Assembly (NCBI GenBank): GCA_937926845.1
Contig: CALBBS010000040.1
Coordinates: 1-5,223, forward strand
Source of the DNA: an uncultured Atopobium sp.
Lineage (GTDB): Bacteria; Actinomycetota; Coriobacteriia; Coriobacteriales; Atopobiaceae
Direction of reading: 5' to 3'
DNA length: 5,223 nucleotides
The notes beneath the pieces were generated by a model. It saw only the letters and a program-made list of their open reading frames with translations, had not been told where the DNA came from and ran no database searches. Shown here piece by piece: positions 1 through 5,223 of the stretch. The stretch's first letter is position 1; each line of letters begins with the position of its first letter. The position numbers and the translations under genes were made by a program.

Positions 1-1933
1 TTTGCTCAAGGGCGGCTAAGCGCTTTCTTGCGGTAGAGCCTCGCTTGGCGTTGCTGGTAAGATACACAGTTCCTGGGAAGTCTCCTCGACCAACACGGCC
101 TCTGAGCTGGTGCAAGGTAGCCAAACCAAAACGATCCGCATTAAAGACAATCATGACCGTAGCGTTAGGAACGTCAACGCCAACTTCAATGACGGTAGTG
201 GAGACCAGAATCTGCGTCTTATTTGCGCGGAACTTTTCCATTACCTGATCTTTTTGTGCCTCGGGTAATCTACCGGTCAGAAGATCACAGGTAAAGTCCT
301 TGAAAACGGTCTTTGAAAGCTCCTCATATACGCGAGTTGCGCTTGTGAGCTTACCGTTTGTGCGAGCGGCCTCAGGAACATCTTCAAGCTCTTCTTCAGA
401 ATCGCTTGGATCAATCAAAGGACAAACCAAATACGCCTGATGGCCTGCCTGAACAGCCTTTGTAATGGCAGCGTATGCCTGATCAAGATTTTCTGGAACA
501 CACAACTTGGTGGTAACGCCAGCTCCTGCCTTTGGCCTCTTAGTAATACGAGACGTATCAACGTCTCCATACAAAGAAAGTGCCAGCGTACGCGGGATTG
601 GTGTTGCGCTCATGGCGAGAAGATCTACGCCTTGTCCTTTTTTTCGCAACGCCGTTCTCTGATCAACACCAAAGCGATGTTGCTCGTCAACAACAGCAAG
701 GGTGAGCTGCTTAAATACCACGCGATCTGAGAGAAGCGCCGTAGTACCAAAGACAACGGACAAAGATCCATCAGCTAGGCAGAGCTCAATCTGCTGTCTC
801 TCCTCTTCAGAGGTAGAACCGGTAATAAGTGCCCAGGTAATTCCAGCACATGACAGCAAAGGGCCAATCTTTTGAGCGTACTGCTGAGCAAGAACTGAGG
901 TAGGCGCCATCACAGCTGCCTGAGTTGAAGAATCTGCTGCTGCAGCCAAAGCAACGGCAGCAACGGCTGTTTTACCAGTACCAACATCACCCAAAAGCAG
1001 GCGATTCATAATGCGTGGTGCAGCCATATCAGAAAGAATCTCTTGAGCTGCGTGATTTTGCTCGTCAGTCAGGGCAAAAGGCAAAGCCTCAATCAGAGCC
1101 TTAACTTTAGGTCCATCTATAACGTGCTCAAAAGGCCTATGACCTGCAAGTTCAAGGTTTCTCCTGGCCAGAAGGGCAAGTTGCAAGCTAAGGAGCTCAT
1201 CAAAGGCAAGACGGCGACGAGCCTGTTCAGCTGCATCCAAACTGGAGGGAAAATGAACCTCACGAAGCGCCGATGAGAGCGACATAAGGTGGTGTTTGGT
1301 GACAAGCTCTGAAGGCAGCCAATCACACACGTTTCCCGTGTCCGCCAAAGCCGCTGACATAATGCGACGCATCCATGCAGGACTCACGCCCTCGGTAGCT
1401 GGGTGAACAGGAAGAATTGCAGCTTTTGAAGGTGTCTCTTTGGAGCGTGCTTCATCGTTTGAATCAACCTTTGCCGTGCTAAGCACCTCGTAGAATGGCG
1501 ACTTCATCTGGCGGTAACCGTAGGCAAAGAGCACCTTACCGCTTAGTGCCACTTCATCGTCAACGTGAATTTGCTCAGCTATCCAAGGCTGCCTAAAAAA
1601 CGAAGCCGTGAGCACGCCTGTATCATCCACAACCTCAATCTCAACAATGACCATTTTAGGACGTGGACGCTTAGTCTTTACCGAAGCAACGCGGCCCGTA
1701 ATGGTAGCATCCTCACCTATCTGCGCAAAAGCAATCTGTACGCGGTGAGAAAAATCGAGGTAGCGGTGAGGAACATTAAGCAAAAGGTCTCGTACACGCA
1801 GAATGCCGAGACGCTCAAGCGCCTCGGCACGATTTGCATTGACATACCTTAACCTGGTCACACTATCAACAAGTGAGCAGGTATGTGCTACTCGCTCTGA
1901 TGCGGGAGCGATGCTTACCTTGGACTCAGACAT
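1..1933 (-). CDS. recG: ATP-dependent DNA helicase RecG (3' end cut by window edge)
   Basis: RecG is a superfamily 2 DNA translocase that reverses stalled forks and processes branched DNA. Reading the minus strand from the ATG at 1931-1933 gives 644 codons with no stop, running off the left edge. The usual length is about 680-730 residues, so only the C-terminal tail is missing. Residues ~25-165 look like the wedge/OB domain (LNVPHRYLDFS, then ITGRV). Next come the family signature LPVHPATEGVS and an HFP...AR.RLAFDELL helix. Helicase motifs are all visible: Walker A GDVGTGKT (315-322), MAPTSVLAQQYA, DEQHRFG (416-422), SATPIPRTL (442-450), STTVIEVGVDVP, and QLRGRVGRG (609-617). The start lies 3 bases after the upstream stop codon. 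AGG sits only 3 bases before the ATG, so translation is probably coupled to the upstream gene. No frameshift was seen; identity is near certain. Confidence 0.97.
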   Translation of the reverse strand, partial: MSESKVSIAPASERVAHTCSLVDSVTRLRYVNANRAEALERLGILRVRDLLLNVPHRYLDFSHRVQIAFAQIGEDATITGRVASVKTKRPRPKMVIVEIEVVDDTGVLTASFFRQPWIAEQIHVDDEVALSGKVLFAYGYRQMKSPFYEVLSTAKVDSNDEARSKETPSKAAILPVHPATEGVSPAWMRRIMSAALADTGNVCDWLPSELVTKHHLMSLSSALREVHFPSSLDAAEQARRRLAFDELLSLQLALLARRNLELAGHRPFEHVIDGPKVKALIEALPFALTDEQNHAAQEILSDMAAPRIMNRLLLGDVGTGKTAVAAVALAAAADSSTQAAVMAPTSVLAQQYAQKIGPLLSCAGITWALITGSTSEEERQQIELCLADGSLSVVFGTTALLSDRVVFKQLTLAVVDEQHRFGVDQRTALRKKGQGVDLLAMSATPIPRTLALSLYGDVDTSRITKRPKAGAGVTTKLCVPENLDQAYAAITKAVQAGHQAYLVCPLIDPSDSEEELEDVPEAARTNGKLTSATRVYEELSKTVFKDFTCDLLTGRLPEAQKDQVMEKFRANKTQILVSTTVIEVGVDVPNATVMIVFNADRFGLATLHQLRGRVGRGDFPGTVYLTSNAKRGSTARKRLAALEQ

Positions 1934-1936
1934 TTC

Positions 1937-3601
1937 CTACTCAATAGAGAAGATGACTGGATAGAGTGGCTGCTCGCCGCGCTGAGCGTCAACCTCAAGG
2001 TCTGGGTAGGCGTCCTCAATCTTGCTGGCGAGAAGATCGAGCTGCTCGTCAGAGAAGTCTTCACCAGCAAGAATGGTGAGGTTATCTCCCTCTTCCTCCT
2101 CTTGCATCTTGGCAATAAGGTCAAGCGTGACCTTCATTACATCAGAGCCGACAACATCAATTGAGCCGCCCTGGATACCCATGACATCACCATCGTGGAT
2201 AGGAGTGCCGTCAGCTGCAGAAGAATCGCGGACCGCAGTGGTTACCTCGCCGTAGCGAACGCCAGAGATAGCGTCAGTCATCTCTTCTACAAGCTCTTCA
2301 AATGGAACGCCATCTGCAACAACAAACATTGCAGCAAATGCCTGAAGAACAGACTTGGTTGGAATGACAGCAACTTTTACATCCTCGCATGCGCTTGCAG
2401 CGGCCTCTGCTGCCATACGAATGTTGGAGTTGTTTGGCATAACAATGACCTGGTCTGCATTGGCCTCTTCAATTGCAGCAAGAATATCTGCAGTTGAAGG
2501 GTTCATAGTCTGACCACCAGAAACAACAACATCCACACCAAGAGACTTCAAGATTGATGCAGCGCCAGAACCAGCAGTTACGGCAACAAAGCCAAGCTCT
2601 TTTTTAGGTGCTGCGGCAGCCTTCTTATCTTCAGCGATCTTCTCGGTACGCTCCTTAGCCTCAAGGTCCATGTTATGGATGAAGACCTCAAAAATCTGGC
2701 CGTACTGAAGCATGTACTCAAGAACCTTGTTAGGAGTATTTGAGTGAACGTGAATCTTGTAGTCTGGATTTGCACCAACAAGAAGCTCGCAATCACCCAT
2801 GGTTGCCAGGAAGTTCAGAGCTGCTTCCTCGTCAAAGTCTGGGCTGTCTGCCTTGAAGAGGAACTCATTGCAGTAACGATACTCAGAACCCTCCCAGTCA
2901 TCGTTGAGCTCAATCTCAACCTTTGCACTGGTAGCAGCCTTAGCGTCAGAAACAGAAACGGTTGTCTGGAAATCAGTAGTCTCAGTCTTGCCGGTAACAG
3001 CATTTACAAAGCCCTCAAGGAAGGTTGCAAAACCAAACGCACCGGAGTCAACAACGCCATTCTCTTTAAGAACAGGAAGAAGCTCAGGAGTGCGAGCAAC
3101 AGACTCATATGCCTCAACAACCAGAGCATCTAAGACCTCAACTGGGGTGAGCTGAGACTTCTCAAGGGAGTCTGCCTTAGCAGAAACGTCTTTAAGAACG
3201 GTAAGAATAGTGCCCTCAACAGGCTTTCTAACAGCCTTAAAAGCAACCTCTTTACCGCGGCGGAATGCGTGAGCAATATCCTTTGGAGTTACTGCCTCAG
3301 GATTTTTAACGTCACACAGACCCTCGGCAATACCACGAAGAATCTGAGACGTAATAACACCAGAGTTACCACGAGCTCCCATCAAAGAACCGTGAGTGAT
3401 TGCCTTTGCAATATCCTGCATGCTTGCATCTTGAGGAAGATCTTGAACCTCACGAACAACGGTGCCCAGGGTAAGGGACATGTTAGTGCCGGTGTCTCCA
3501 TCTGGTACAGGGAAAACGTTGAGCTTGTTGATCTCTTCTGCTTTGTCTGCAACGGCAAGAGCTGCTACAGGGAAGCAGGTGCGAATGACATTTGAAATCA
3601 C
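1937..3601 (-). CDS. fakA: FakA/YloV-type DhaL-domain kinase (fatty acid kinase ATP-binding subunit)
   Basis: The 554-residue protein has the full three-part architecture of the FakA/YloV family. Residues ~1-205 are the DhaL (DAK2) nucleotide domain, with NVFPVPDGDTGTNM (28-41) supplying the Mg-ATP aspartates, then GARGNSG (75-81), PVEGTILTV (127-135) and NGVVDSGAFG (181-190). The middle domain (~225-320) keeps a cysteine and two histidines (C244, H284, H286), matching the zinc ligands known in Staphylococcus aureus FakA. After an Ala/Lys-rich linker (326-334) comes the C-terminal DegV-like domain with GGQTMNPST (362-370) and MPNNSNI (388-394). In the known system FakA phosphorylates fatty acids held by a separate FakB protein; no fakB is in this window. 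The start is GTG, chosen because GAGG lies 6 bases upstream and an in-frame stop lies 5 codons before it. It sits between the Asp23 gene and recG in one operon. The exact substrate is inferred from the family. Confidence 0.93.
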   Translation of the reverse strand: MISNVIRTCFPVAALAVADKAEEINKLNVFPVPDGDTGTNMSLTLGTVVREVQDLPQDASMQDIAKAITHGSLMGARGNSGVITSQILRGIAEGLCDVKNPEAVTPKDIAHAFRRGKEVAFKAVRKPVEGTILTVLKDVSAKADSLEKSQLTPVEVLDALVVEAYESVARTPELLPVLKENGVVDSGAFGFATFLEGFVNAVTGKTETTDFQTTVSVSDAKAATSAKVEIELNDDWEGSEYRYCNEFLFKADSPDFDEEAALNFLATMGDCELLVGANPDYKIHVHSNTPNKVLEYMLQYGQIFEVFIHNMDLEAKERTEKIAEDKKAAAAPKKELGFVAVTAGSGAASILKSLGVDVVVSGGQTMNPSTADILAAIEEANADQVIVMPNNSNIRMAAEAAASACEDVKVAVIPTKSVLQAFAAMFVVADGVPFEELVEEMTDAISGVRYGEVTTAVRDSSAADGTPIHDGDVMGIQGGSIDVVGSDVMKVTLDLIAKMQEEEEGDNLTILAGEDFSDEQLDLLASKIEDAYPDLEVDAQRGEQPLYPVIFSIE

Positions 3602-3607
3602 GTTAGA

Positions 3608-3611
3608 CCTC
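3608..3611 (-). promoter_or_regulatory. Ribosome binding site of the fakA-like gene
   Basis: GAGG on the minus strand lies 6 bases before the GTG at 3599-3601. It supports this rare start codon. The frame upstream closes at a TAG (3617-3619), and an in-frame CTG at 3611-3613 is the only other near-cognate candidate. Confidence 0.7.
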
Positions 3612-3638
3612 AGTTCCTACTCATTTGAAGCAAAAAGC

Positions 3639-3986
3639 TTAGCGAGAATTACGCATGGCCTCGATATGTACAGTTACATCAACACATGAAAGCTCTGCAA
3701 TTTGCTTAAGCAAAAACTTTACTGAGCTCTCAAGATTGTCGACAACAGACGCCATGTTAACGCCCTGCTCAACAACAATGTGAAGGTCAACCTGAACTCC
3801 CTTAGGAGTTGGGGTCACATCAATACCCTTACGAAGTCGGTACGTTGGAAGAAGACGAGCAACACCGGCTGCCTCATCAATCTCTGCCATGCCAACAACG
3901 CCATAACATTCCATAGCTGCATAGCCCGCCAGGTCAGCAAGGCAATCATTAGAAACTCTTAGTGTTCCGGGAACAGCGGTAGTCAT
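3639..3986 (-). CDS. Asp23/Gls24 family (DUF322, YloU-like) envelope protein
   Basis: A 115-residue protein of the Asp23/Gls24 family. It shows the typical order: an N-terminal GTLRVSNDCLADLAGYAAMECYGVVGM segment (given here only to mark residues ~7-33), a central GVQVDLHIVVEQGVNM strand-rich stretch, and a VDVTVHIEAMR C-terminus. Members are small, abundant proteins without a signal peptide, associated with the membrane or envelope stress; the biochemical role is not settled. The gene is first in the asp23-fakA-recG operon, the same pairing as yloU-yloV in Bacillus. I chose the ATG at 3984-3986 because AGGAG lies 7 bases upstream. An ATG 12 codons earlier (4020-4022) is in frame but has no Shine-Dalgarno sequence. 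It falls about where transcription should begin, so a leaderless longer form of 127 residues cannot be excluded. Confidence 0.92.
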   Translation of the reverse strand: MTTAVPGTLRVSNDCLADLAGYAAMECYGVVGMAEIDEAAGVARLLPTYRLRKGIDVTPTPKGVQVDLHIVVEQGVNMASVVDNLESSVKFLLKQIAELSCVDVTVHIEAMRNSR

Positions 3987-3993
3987 TACATAA

Positions 3994-3998
3994 CTCCT
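3994..3998 (-). promoter_or_regulatory. Ribosome binding site deciding the Asp23-family start
   Basis: AGGAG on the minus strand stands 7 bases before the ATG at 3984-3986. The in-frame upstream ATG at 4020-4022 is preceded by TAAATAACA, with no such site. This favours the shorter 115-residue protein. Confidence 0.8.
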
Positions 3999-4030
3999 CT
4001 CGCAAGAACCAGGGTTAGTCATTGTTATTT

Positions 4031-4059
4031 AGTATACCGCAGAGCACATTTATTATTAA
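4031..4059 (-). promoter_or_regulatory. Promoter of the asp23-fakA-recG operon
   Basis: On the minus strand, TTAATA (4054-4059, 4 of 6 to the -35 consensus) is followed after 17 bases by TATACT (4031-4036, 5 of 6 to the -10 consensus). Transcription would begin near 4024. That leaves a leader of about 38 bases to the preferred ATG at 3986. The element diverges from the rpmB promoter. Confidence 0.65.
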
Positions 4060-4093
4060 AGCGGCTTATATATACAAGTTGATAACCTTGCAA

Positions 4094-4121
4094 TTGACAA
4101 ATCTTTTTCTTGTTATTTAAT
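4094..4121 (+). promoter_or_regulatory. Possible upstream (second) promoter for rpmB
   Basis: A perfect TTGACA (4094-4099) is followed after 16 bases by TTTAAT (4116-4121, 5 of 6 to TATAAT). Transcripts would begin near 4128 and run through the repeats and the nearer promoter into rpmB. The hexamers are good, but AT-rich DNA yields such matches easily. Confidence 0.4.
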
Positions 4122-4147
4122 CTTGGTGTAATAAATGAAAAACATTC

Positions 4148-4169
4148 AAAAGCTGTCTAAAAGCTATCT
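4148..4169. repeat. Tandem 11-bp direct repeat upstream of the rpmB promoter
   Basis: AAAAGCTGTCT (4148-4158) is followed directly by AAAAGCTATCT (4159-4169), identical at 10 of 11 positions. The period is about one helical turn, so both units would face the same side of DNA. The pair ends 24 bases before the -35 at 4194, a position suited to an activator or UP-element-like contact. Function is unknown. Confidence 0.6.
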
Positions 4170-4174
4170 AATTG

Positions 4175-4189
4175 TGAATGTTATATTCA
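4175..4189. repeat. Short inverted repeat next to the rpmB -35
   Basis: TGAAT (4175-4179), a 5-base spacer, then ATTCA (4185-4189), ending 4 bases before the -35 hexamer. It could be a weak operator. It loosely resembles the shape of Fur-family boxes, but the match is not good enough to name a regulator. Confidence 0.35.
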
Positions 4190-4193
4190 TGCT

Positions 4194-4221
4194 TTGACAA
4201 CACAATATATTGTGCTATATT
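4194..4221 (+). promoter_or_regulatory. Main rpmB promoter with extended -10
   Basis: A perfect -35 TTGACA (4194-4199), a 16-base spacer and TATATT (4216-4221, 5 of 6). The bases TGC directly before the -10 form an extended -10 element (TGnTATATT). Transcription should begin near 4228, giving a leader of about 53 bases. The spacer is almost entirely a palindrome. Confidence 0.8.
4200..4215. promoter_or_regulatory. NrdR-box-like palindrome in the rpmB promoter spacer
   Basis: ACACAATATATTGTGC contains a perfect 14-bp palindrome at 4201-4214. It agrees at 15 of 16 positions with the NrdR box as I recall it (acaCwAtATaTwGtgt). NrdR is the zinc-ribbon/ATP-cone repressor of ribonucleotide reductase genes. 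Lying between -35 and -10, a bound protein would block RNA polymerase. NrdR boxes usually come in pairs and only one full site is visible here, so the assignment is tentative. Confidence 0.5.
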
Positions 4222-4242
4222 TATTCGGCTATTTGGAAATTT

Positions 4243-4261
4243 TAGGCGCAGAGGGCGCCTA
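4243..4261 (+). promoter_or_regulatory. Leader hairpin in the rpmB 5' untranslated region
   Basis: TAGGCGC (4243-4249) and GCGCCTA (4255-4261) form a perfect 7-bp stem with a 5-base AGAGG loop. It ends 6 bases before the Shine-Dalgarno sequence. With no T-tract it is not an intrinsic terminator. It may affect translation initiation or mRNA stability. Confidence 0.6.
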
Positions 4262-4267
4262 TCCTAT

Positions 4268-4272
4268 GGAGG
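4268..4272 (+). promoter_or_regulatory. Ribosome binding site of rpmB
   Basis: GGAGG stands 8 bases before the ATG at 4281. This fixes the L28 start there. The frame is open back to a TTG at 4194, but that TTG is part of the -35 hexamer and gives no L28-like residues. Confidence 0.88.
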
Positions 4273-4280
4273 TCTTACTC

Positions 4281-4469
4281 ATGTCGAAGGTCTGTGATTT
4301 CTGCGGTAAGCACGCCGTTGCCGGTCGCTCCATCTCCCACTCTCACCGTACTGTGGCCCGCACCTTTAAGCCAAACATCCAGCGTGTTACTGTCGTTGTC
4401 GATGGCCAGCGCAAGAAGATGAATGTTTGCTCCCGTTGCCTCAAGTCCGGCAAGATTGCTCGCAACTAA
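4281..4469 (+). CDS. rpmB: 50S ribosomal protein L28 (bL28), zinc-type
   Basis: A 62-residue basic protein of the usual bL28 length, a structural part of the large ribosomal subunit. The start MSKVCDFCGK, the middle SHSHRTVARTFKPNIQRV and the end RCLKSGKIARN follow the family pattern. Cysteines C5, C8, C50 and C53 form two CxxC pairs, so this is the zinc-binding (C+) form; the Bacillus subtilis protein lacks these pairs. The ATG has GGAGG 8 bases upstream. It is the only plus-strand gene in the window, divergent from the asp23 operon and convergent with thiamine pyrophosphokinase. It has its own promoter, leader hairpin and terminator, so it is likely transcribed alone. Confidence 0.97.
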   Translation: MSKVCDFCGKHAVAGRSISHSHRTVARTFKPNIQRVTVVVDGQRKKMNVCSRCLKSGKIARN

Positions 4470-4497
4470 GCAACTTAGCTCGTCTTACCTCAAACTT

Positions 4498-4524
4498 AAA
4501 AAGGTCGCTTCGGCGGCCTTTTTT
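4498..4524 (+). terminator. Intrinsic terminator of rpmB, probably bidirectional
   Basis: GGTCGC (4503-4508), loop TTCG (4509-4512) and GCGGCC (4513-4518) form a 6-bp stem with one G-T wobble and the very stable C(UUCG)G loop. AAAAA before it and TTTTTT after it extend the stem and supply the U-tract. The minus strand also ends in T5, so the hairpin could stop transcripts from the convergent thiamine pyrophosphokinase gene as well. Confidence 0.92.
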
Positions 4525-4581
4525 CTTAGCTCACTTATCTGACAGCAACATCTAATACTTCTTGCTGGACTTACAGCTGCT

Positions 4582-4616
4582 CGTTGGGGCTTTGTTTCTC
4601 AAACGCAGCCCCAGCG
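4582..4616 (-). other. Long hairpin just downstream of the thiamine pyrophosphokinase gene
   Basis: CGTTGGGGCTTTGTTT (4582-4597) and AAACGCAGCCCCAGCG (4601-4616) pair over 16 positions, with two G-T wobbles, one mismatch and a 3-base loop. On the minus strand it begins 16 bases after the kinase stop codon. No T-tract follows on either strand, so it is not a classical terminator. A 3'-end protecting or pausing stem is more likely. Confidence 0.6.
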
Positions 4617-4632
4617 CGACTCGATGAACGTT

Positions 4633-5223
4633 TTAGTTCCAAAGCTGCACCAAAAGACAGCCCTTCTCGCACCTTACCCAGGAATTGTCTGATTCAATGA
4701 TATTTGAAATACCGTCGTCTCCCAGCAAGGTGAACTTCTGGTGATCAAGATTCCACTTCATGCCAGCCGCAGAAACCTCGCACTCCTCTGACAAAGCCAC
4801 AAGAGAAATCTTTTTACCTGCATTAGTTGCGCTCAGCTGCCAAGAATTAACCTGACCTGCAGCTAAAAAGCGCATCTCAAAGTCATTTTCAATAACTCGA
4901 ACACTTGCCTTGCCCGTCTTTGCCCAGGTAACGAGAAGACCAAGCACTACAAGCTGATGATCAAGCTGGCCGCCAGACGTGGAGGTAACCGTAAGAGAGA
5001 GTTTGCTATTCCTACGGATTGCCTCATATTCAGCTGATTTCAATGCTAGCGCCAGGTCGGTATCGTACTTGTCCGCATTAAACTTCATGCAAGGTACCTG
5101 CTGCTCTTTGAGCCAAGCCAGAGTTTCTGGTGTAGCCGAGTCAAAGTCTCCAAGCGCAAGTTGTGGAATCACGCCGGCAGCGTGACAGGCGTCTGCGCCG
5201 TGGTCAACCGCTATTAGGTAGTC
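4633..5223 (-). CDS. Thiamine pyrophosphokinase (5' end cut by window edge)
   Basis: This enzyme transfers pyrophosphate from ATP to thiamine, giving thiamine diphosphate in the cytoplasm. The frame is open from the right edge, giving 196 residues and a stop. The family is about 210-220 long, so some 20 N-terminal residues are missing. The first visible residues read DYLIAVDHGAD. GDFDS (5137-5151) is the metal-binding signature, followed by KYDTD (5056-5070) and GGQLDH (4957-4974), the thiamine/ATP-pocket motif. The C-terminal part has the SNIIES and GCLLVQL features of the thiamine-binding domain. Two motif changes deserve note: KYDTD where KDxTD is usual, and GGQ where GGR is usual. The GTG at 5170-5172 is internal and not the start, because family-like sequence continues before it. 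Bacterial equivalents are called thiN; the symbol is left blank because naming varies. Confidence 0.93.
   Translation of the reverse strand, partial: DYLIAVDHGADACHAAGVIPQLALGDFDSATPETLAWLKEQQVPCMKFNADKYDTDLALALKSAEYEAIRRNSKLSLTVTSTSGGQLDHQLVVLGLLVTWAKTGKASVRVIENDFEMRFLAAGQVNSWQLSATNAGKKISLVALSEECEVSAAGMKWNLDHQKFTLLGDDGISNIIESDNSWVRCEKGCLLVQLWN

Noticed and set aside
45..1852. Short open frames on both strands overlapping recG
   Set aside because: The minus-strand RecG frame is continuous, with every helicase motif present, so the short frames are shadows.
3621..3635. Mini-frame ATG AGT AGG AAC TGA (minus strand, about 3611-3625) as a leader peptide before the fakA-like gene
   Set aside because: It has only four codons and no ribosome binding site. 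There is no sign of attenuation structures around it.
2022..3689. Several plus-strand open frames of 60-130 codons opposite the fakA-like gene
   Set aside because: They are antisense to a clearly recognised protein and show no family motifs. Their products look like random low-quality translations.
4064..4100. A second minus-strand promoter (TTGTCA at 4095-4100 with TATATA-like sequence)
   Set aside because: The spacing to any reasonable -10 is 18 bases with a poor hexamer or 21 bases with a better one. The promoter at 4031-4059 is clearly superior.
4022..4119. Direct repeat TTGTTATTTA at 4022-4031 and 4110-4119
   Set aside because: A 10-base AT-rich match within an AT-rich region is likely to arise by chance, and the two copies sit in unrelated contexts.
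4175..4189. Zur or Fur box controlling the zinc-type L28
   Set aside because: TGAAT-N5-ATTCA only loosely matches those boxes. Zur usually controls the zinc-free L28 paralogue, not the zinc-binding one.
4194..4280. N-terminal extension of L28 from a TTG at 4194
   Set aside because: The TTG belongs to the -35 hexamer, and the added residues do not resemble L28. A strong ribosome binding site serves the ATG at 4281.

Overview
The window is a compact piece of bacterial chromosome carrying conserved housekeeping genes. The coding DNA has a moderate GC content and the one long intergenic stretch is AT-rich. The gene order (thiamine pyrophosphokinase, L28, Asp23-family protein, fatty-acid-kinase-like DhaL protein, recG) resembles the thiN-rpmB-yloU-yloV-recG neighbourhood of Firmicutes such as Bacillus subtilis. 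The four-cysteine, zinc-type L28 and the overall protein style suggest a Coriobacteriia member (Atopobium/Lancefieldella/Olsenella type). That placement is inference from memory of the families and cannot be proved from this sequence alone.

Layout. Positions 1-4022 hold a minus-strand operon read from right to left: an Asp23/Gls24 protein (3986-3639), a FakA/YloV-type protein (3601-1937), then RecG (1933 to beyond the left edge). The fakA-recG gap is 3 bases and the asp23-fakA gap is 37 bases. A good sigma-70-like promoter lies just before the Asp23 gene. Positions 3987-4280 are a 294-base AT-rich region between divergent genes. It carries the promoters of both directions, a tandem 11-bp repeat, inverted repeats and a leader hairpin. 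rpmB (4281-4469) is the only plus-strand gene. It converges on thiamine pyrophosphokinase (minus strand, from beyond the right edge to 4633). Between these two lie a UUCG-loop terminator and a second long hairpin.

How the genes fit together. L28 is a ribosome component. The Asp23 and FakA-type proteins are linked to the cell envelope and exogenous fatty acid use. RecG rescues stalled replication forks, and the kinase makes the cofactor thiamine diphosphate. They are conserved neighbours and do not form one pathway.

I see no new multi-gene system, mobile element, CRISPR array or RNA gene. The most interesting signal is regulatory. A 14-bp perfect palindrome, matching the remembered NrdR-box consensus at 15 of 16 positions, fills the spacer between the -35 and -10 of the rpmB promoter. 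If real, it would tie a ribosomal protein gene to the ribonucleotide reductase regulator.
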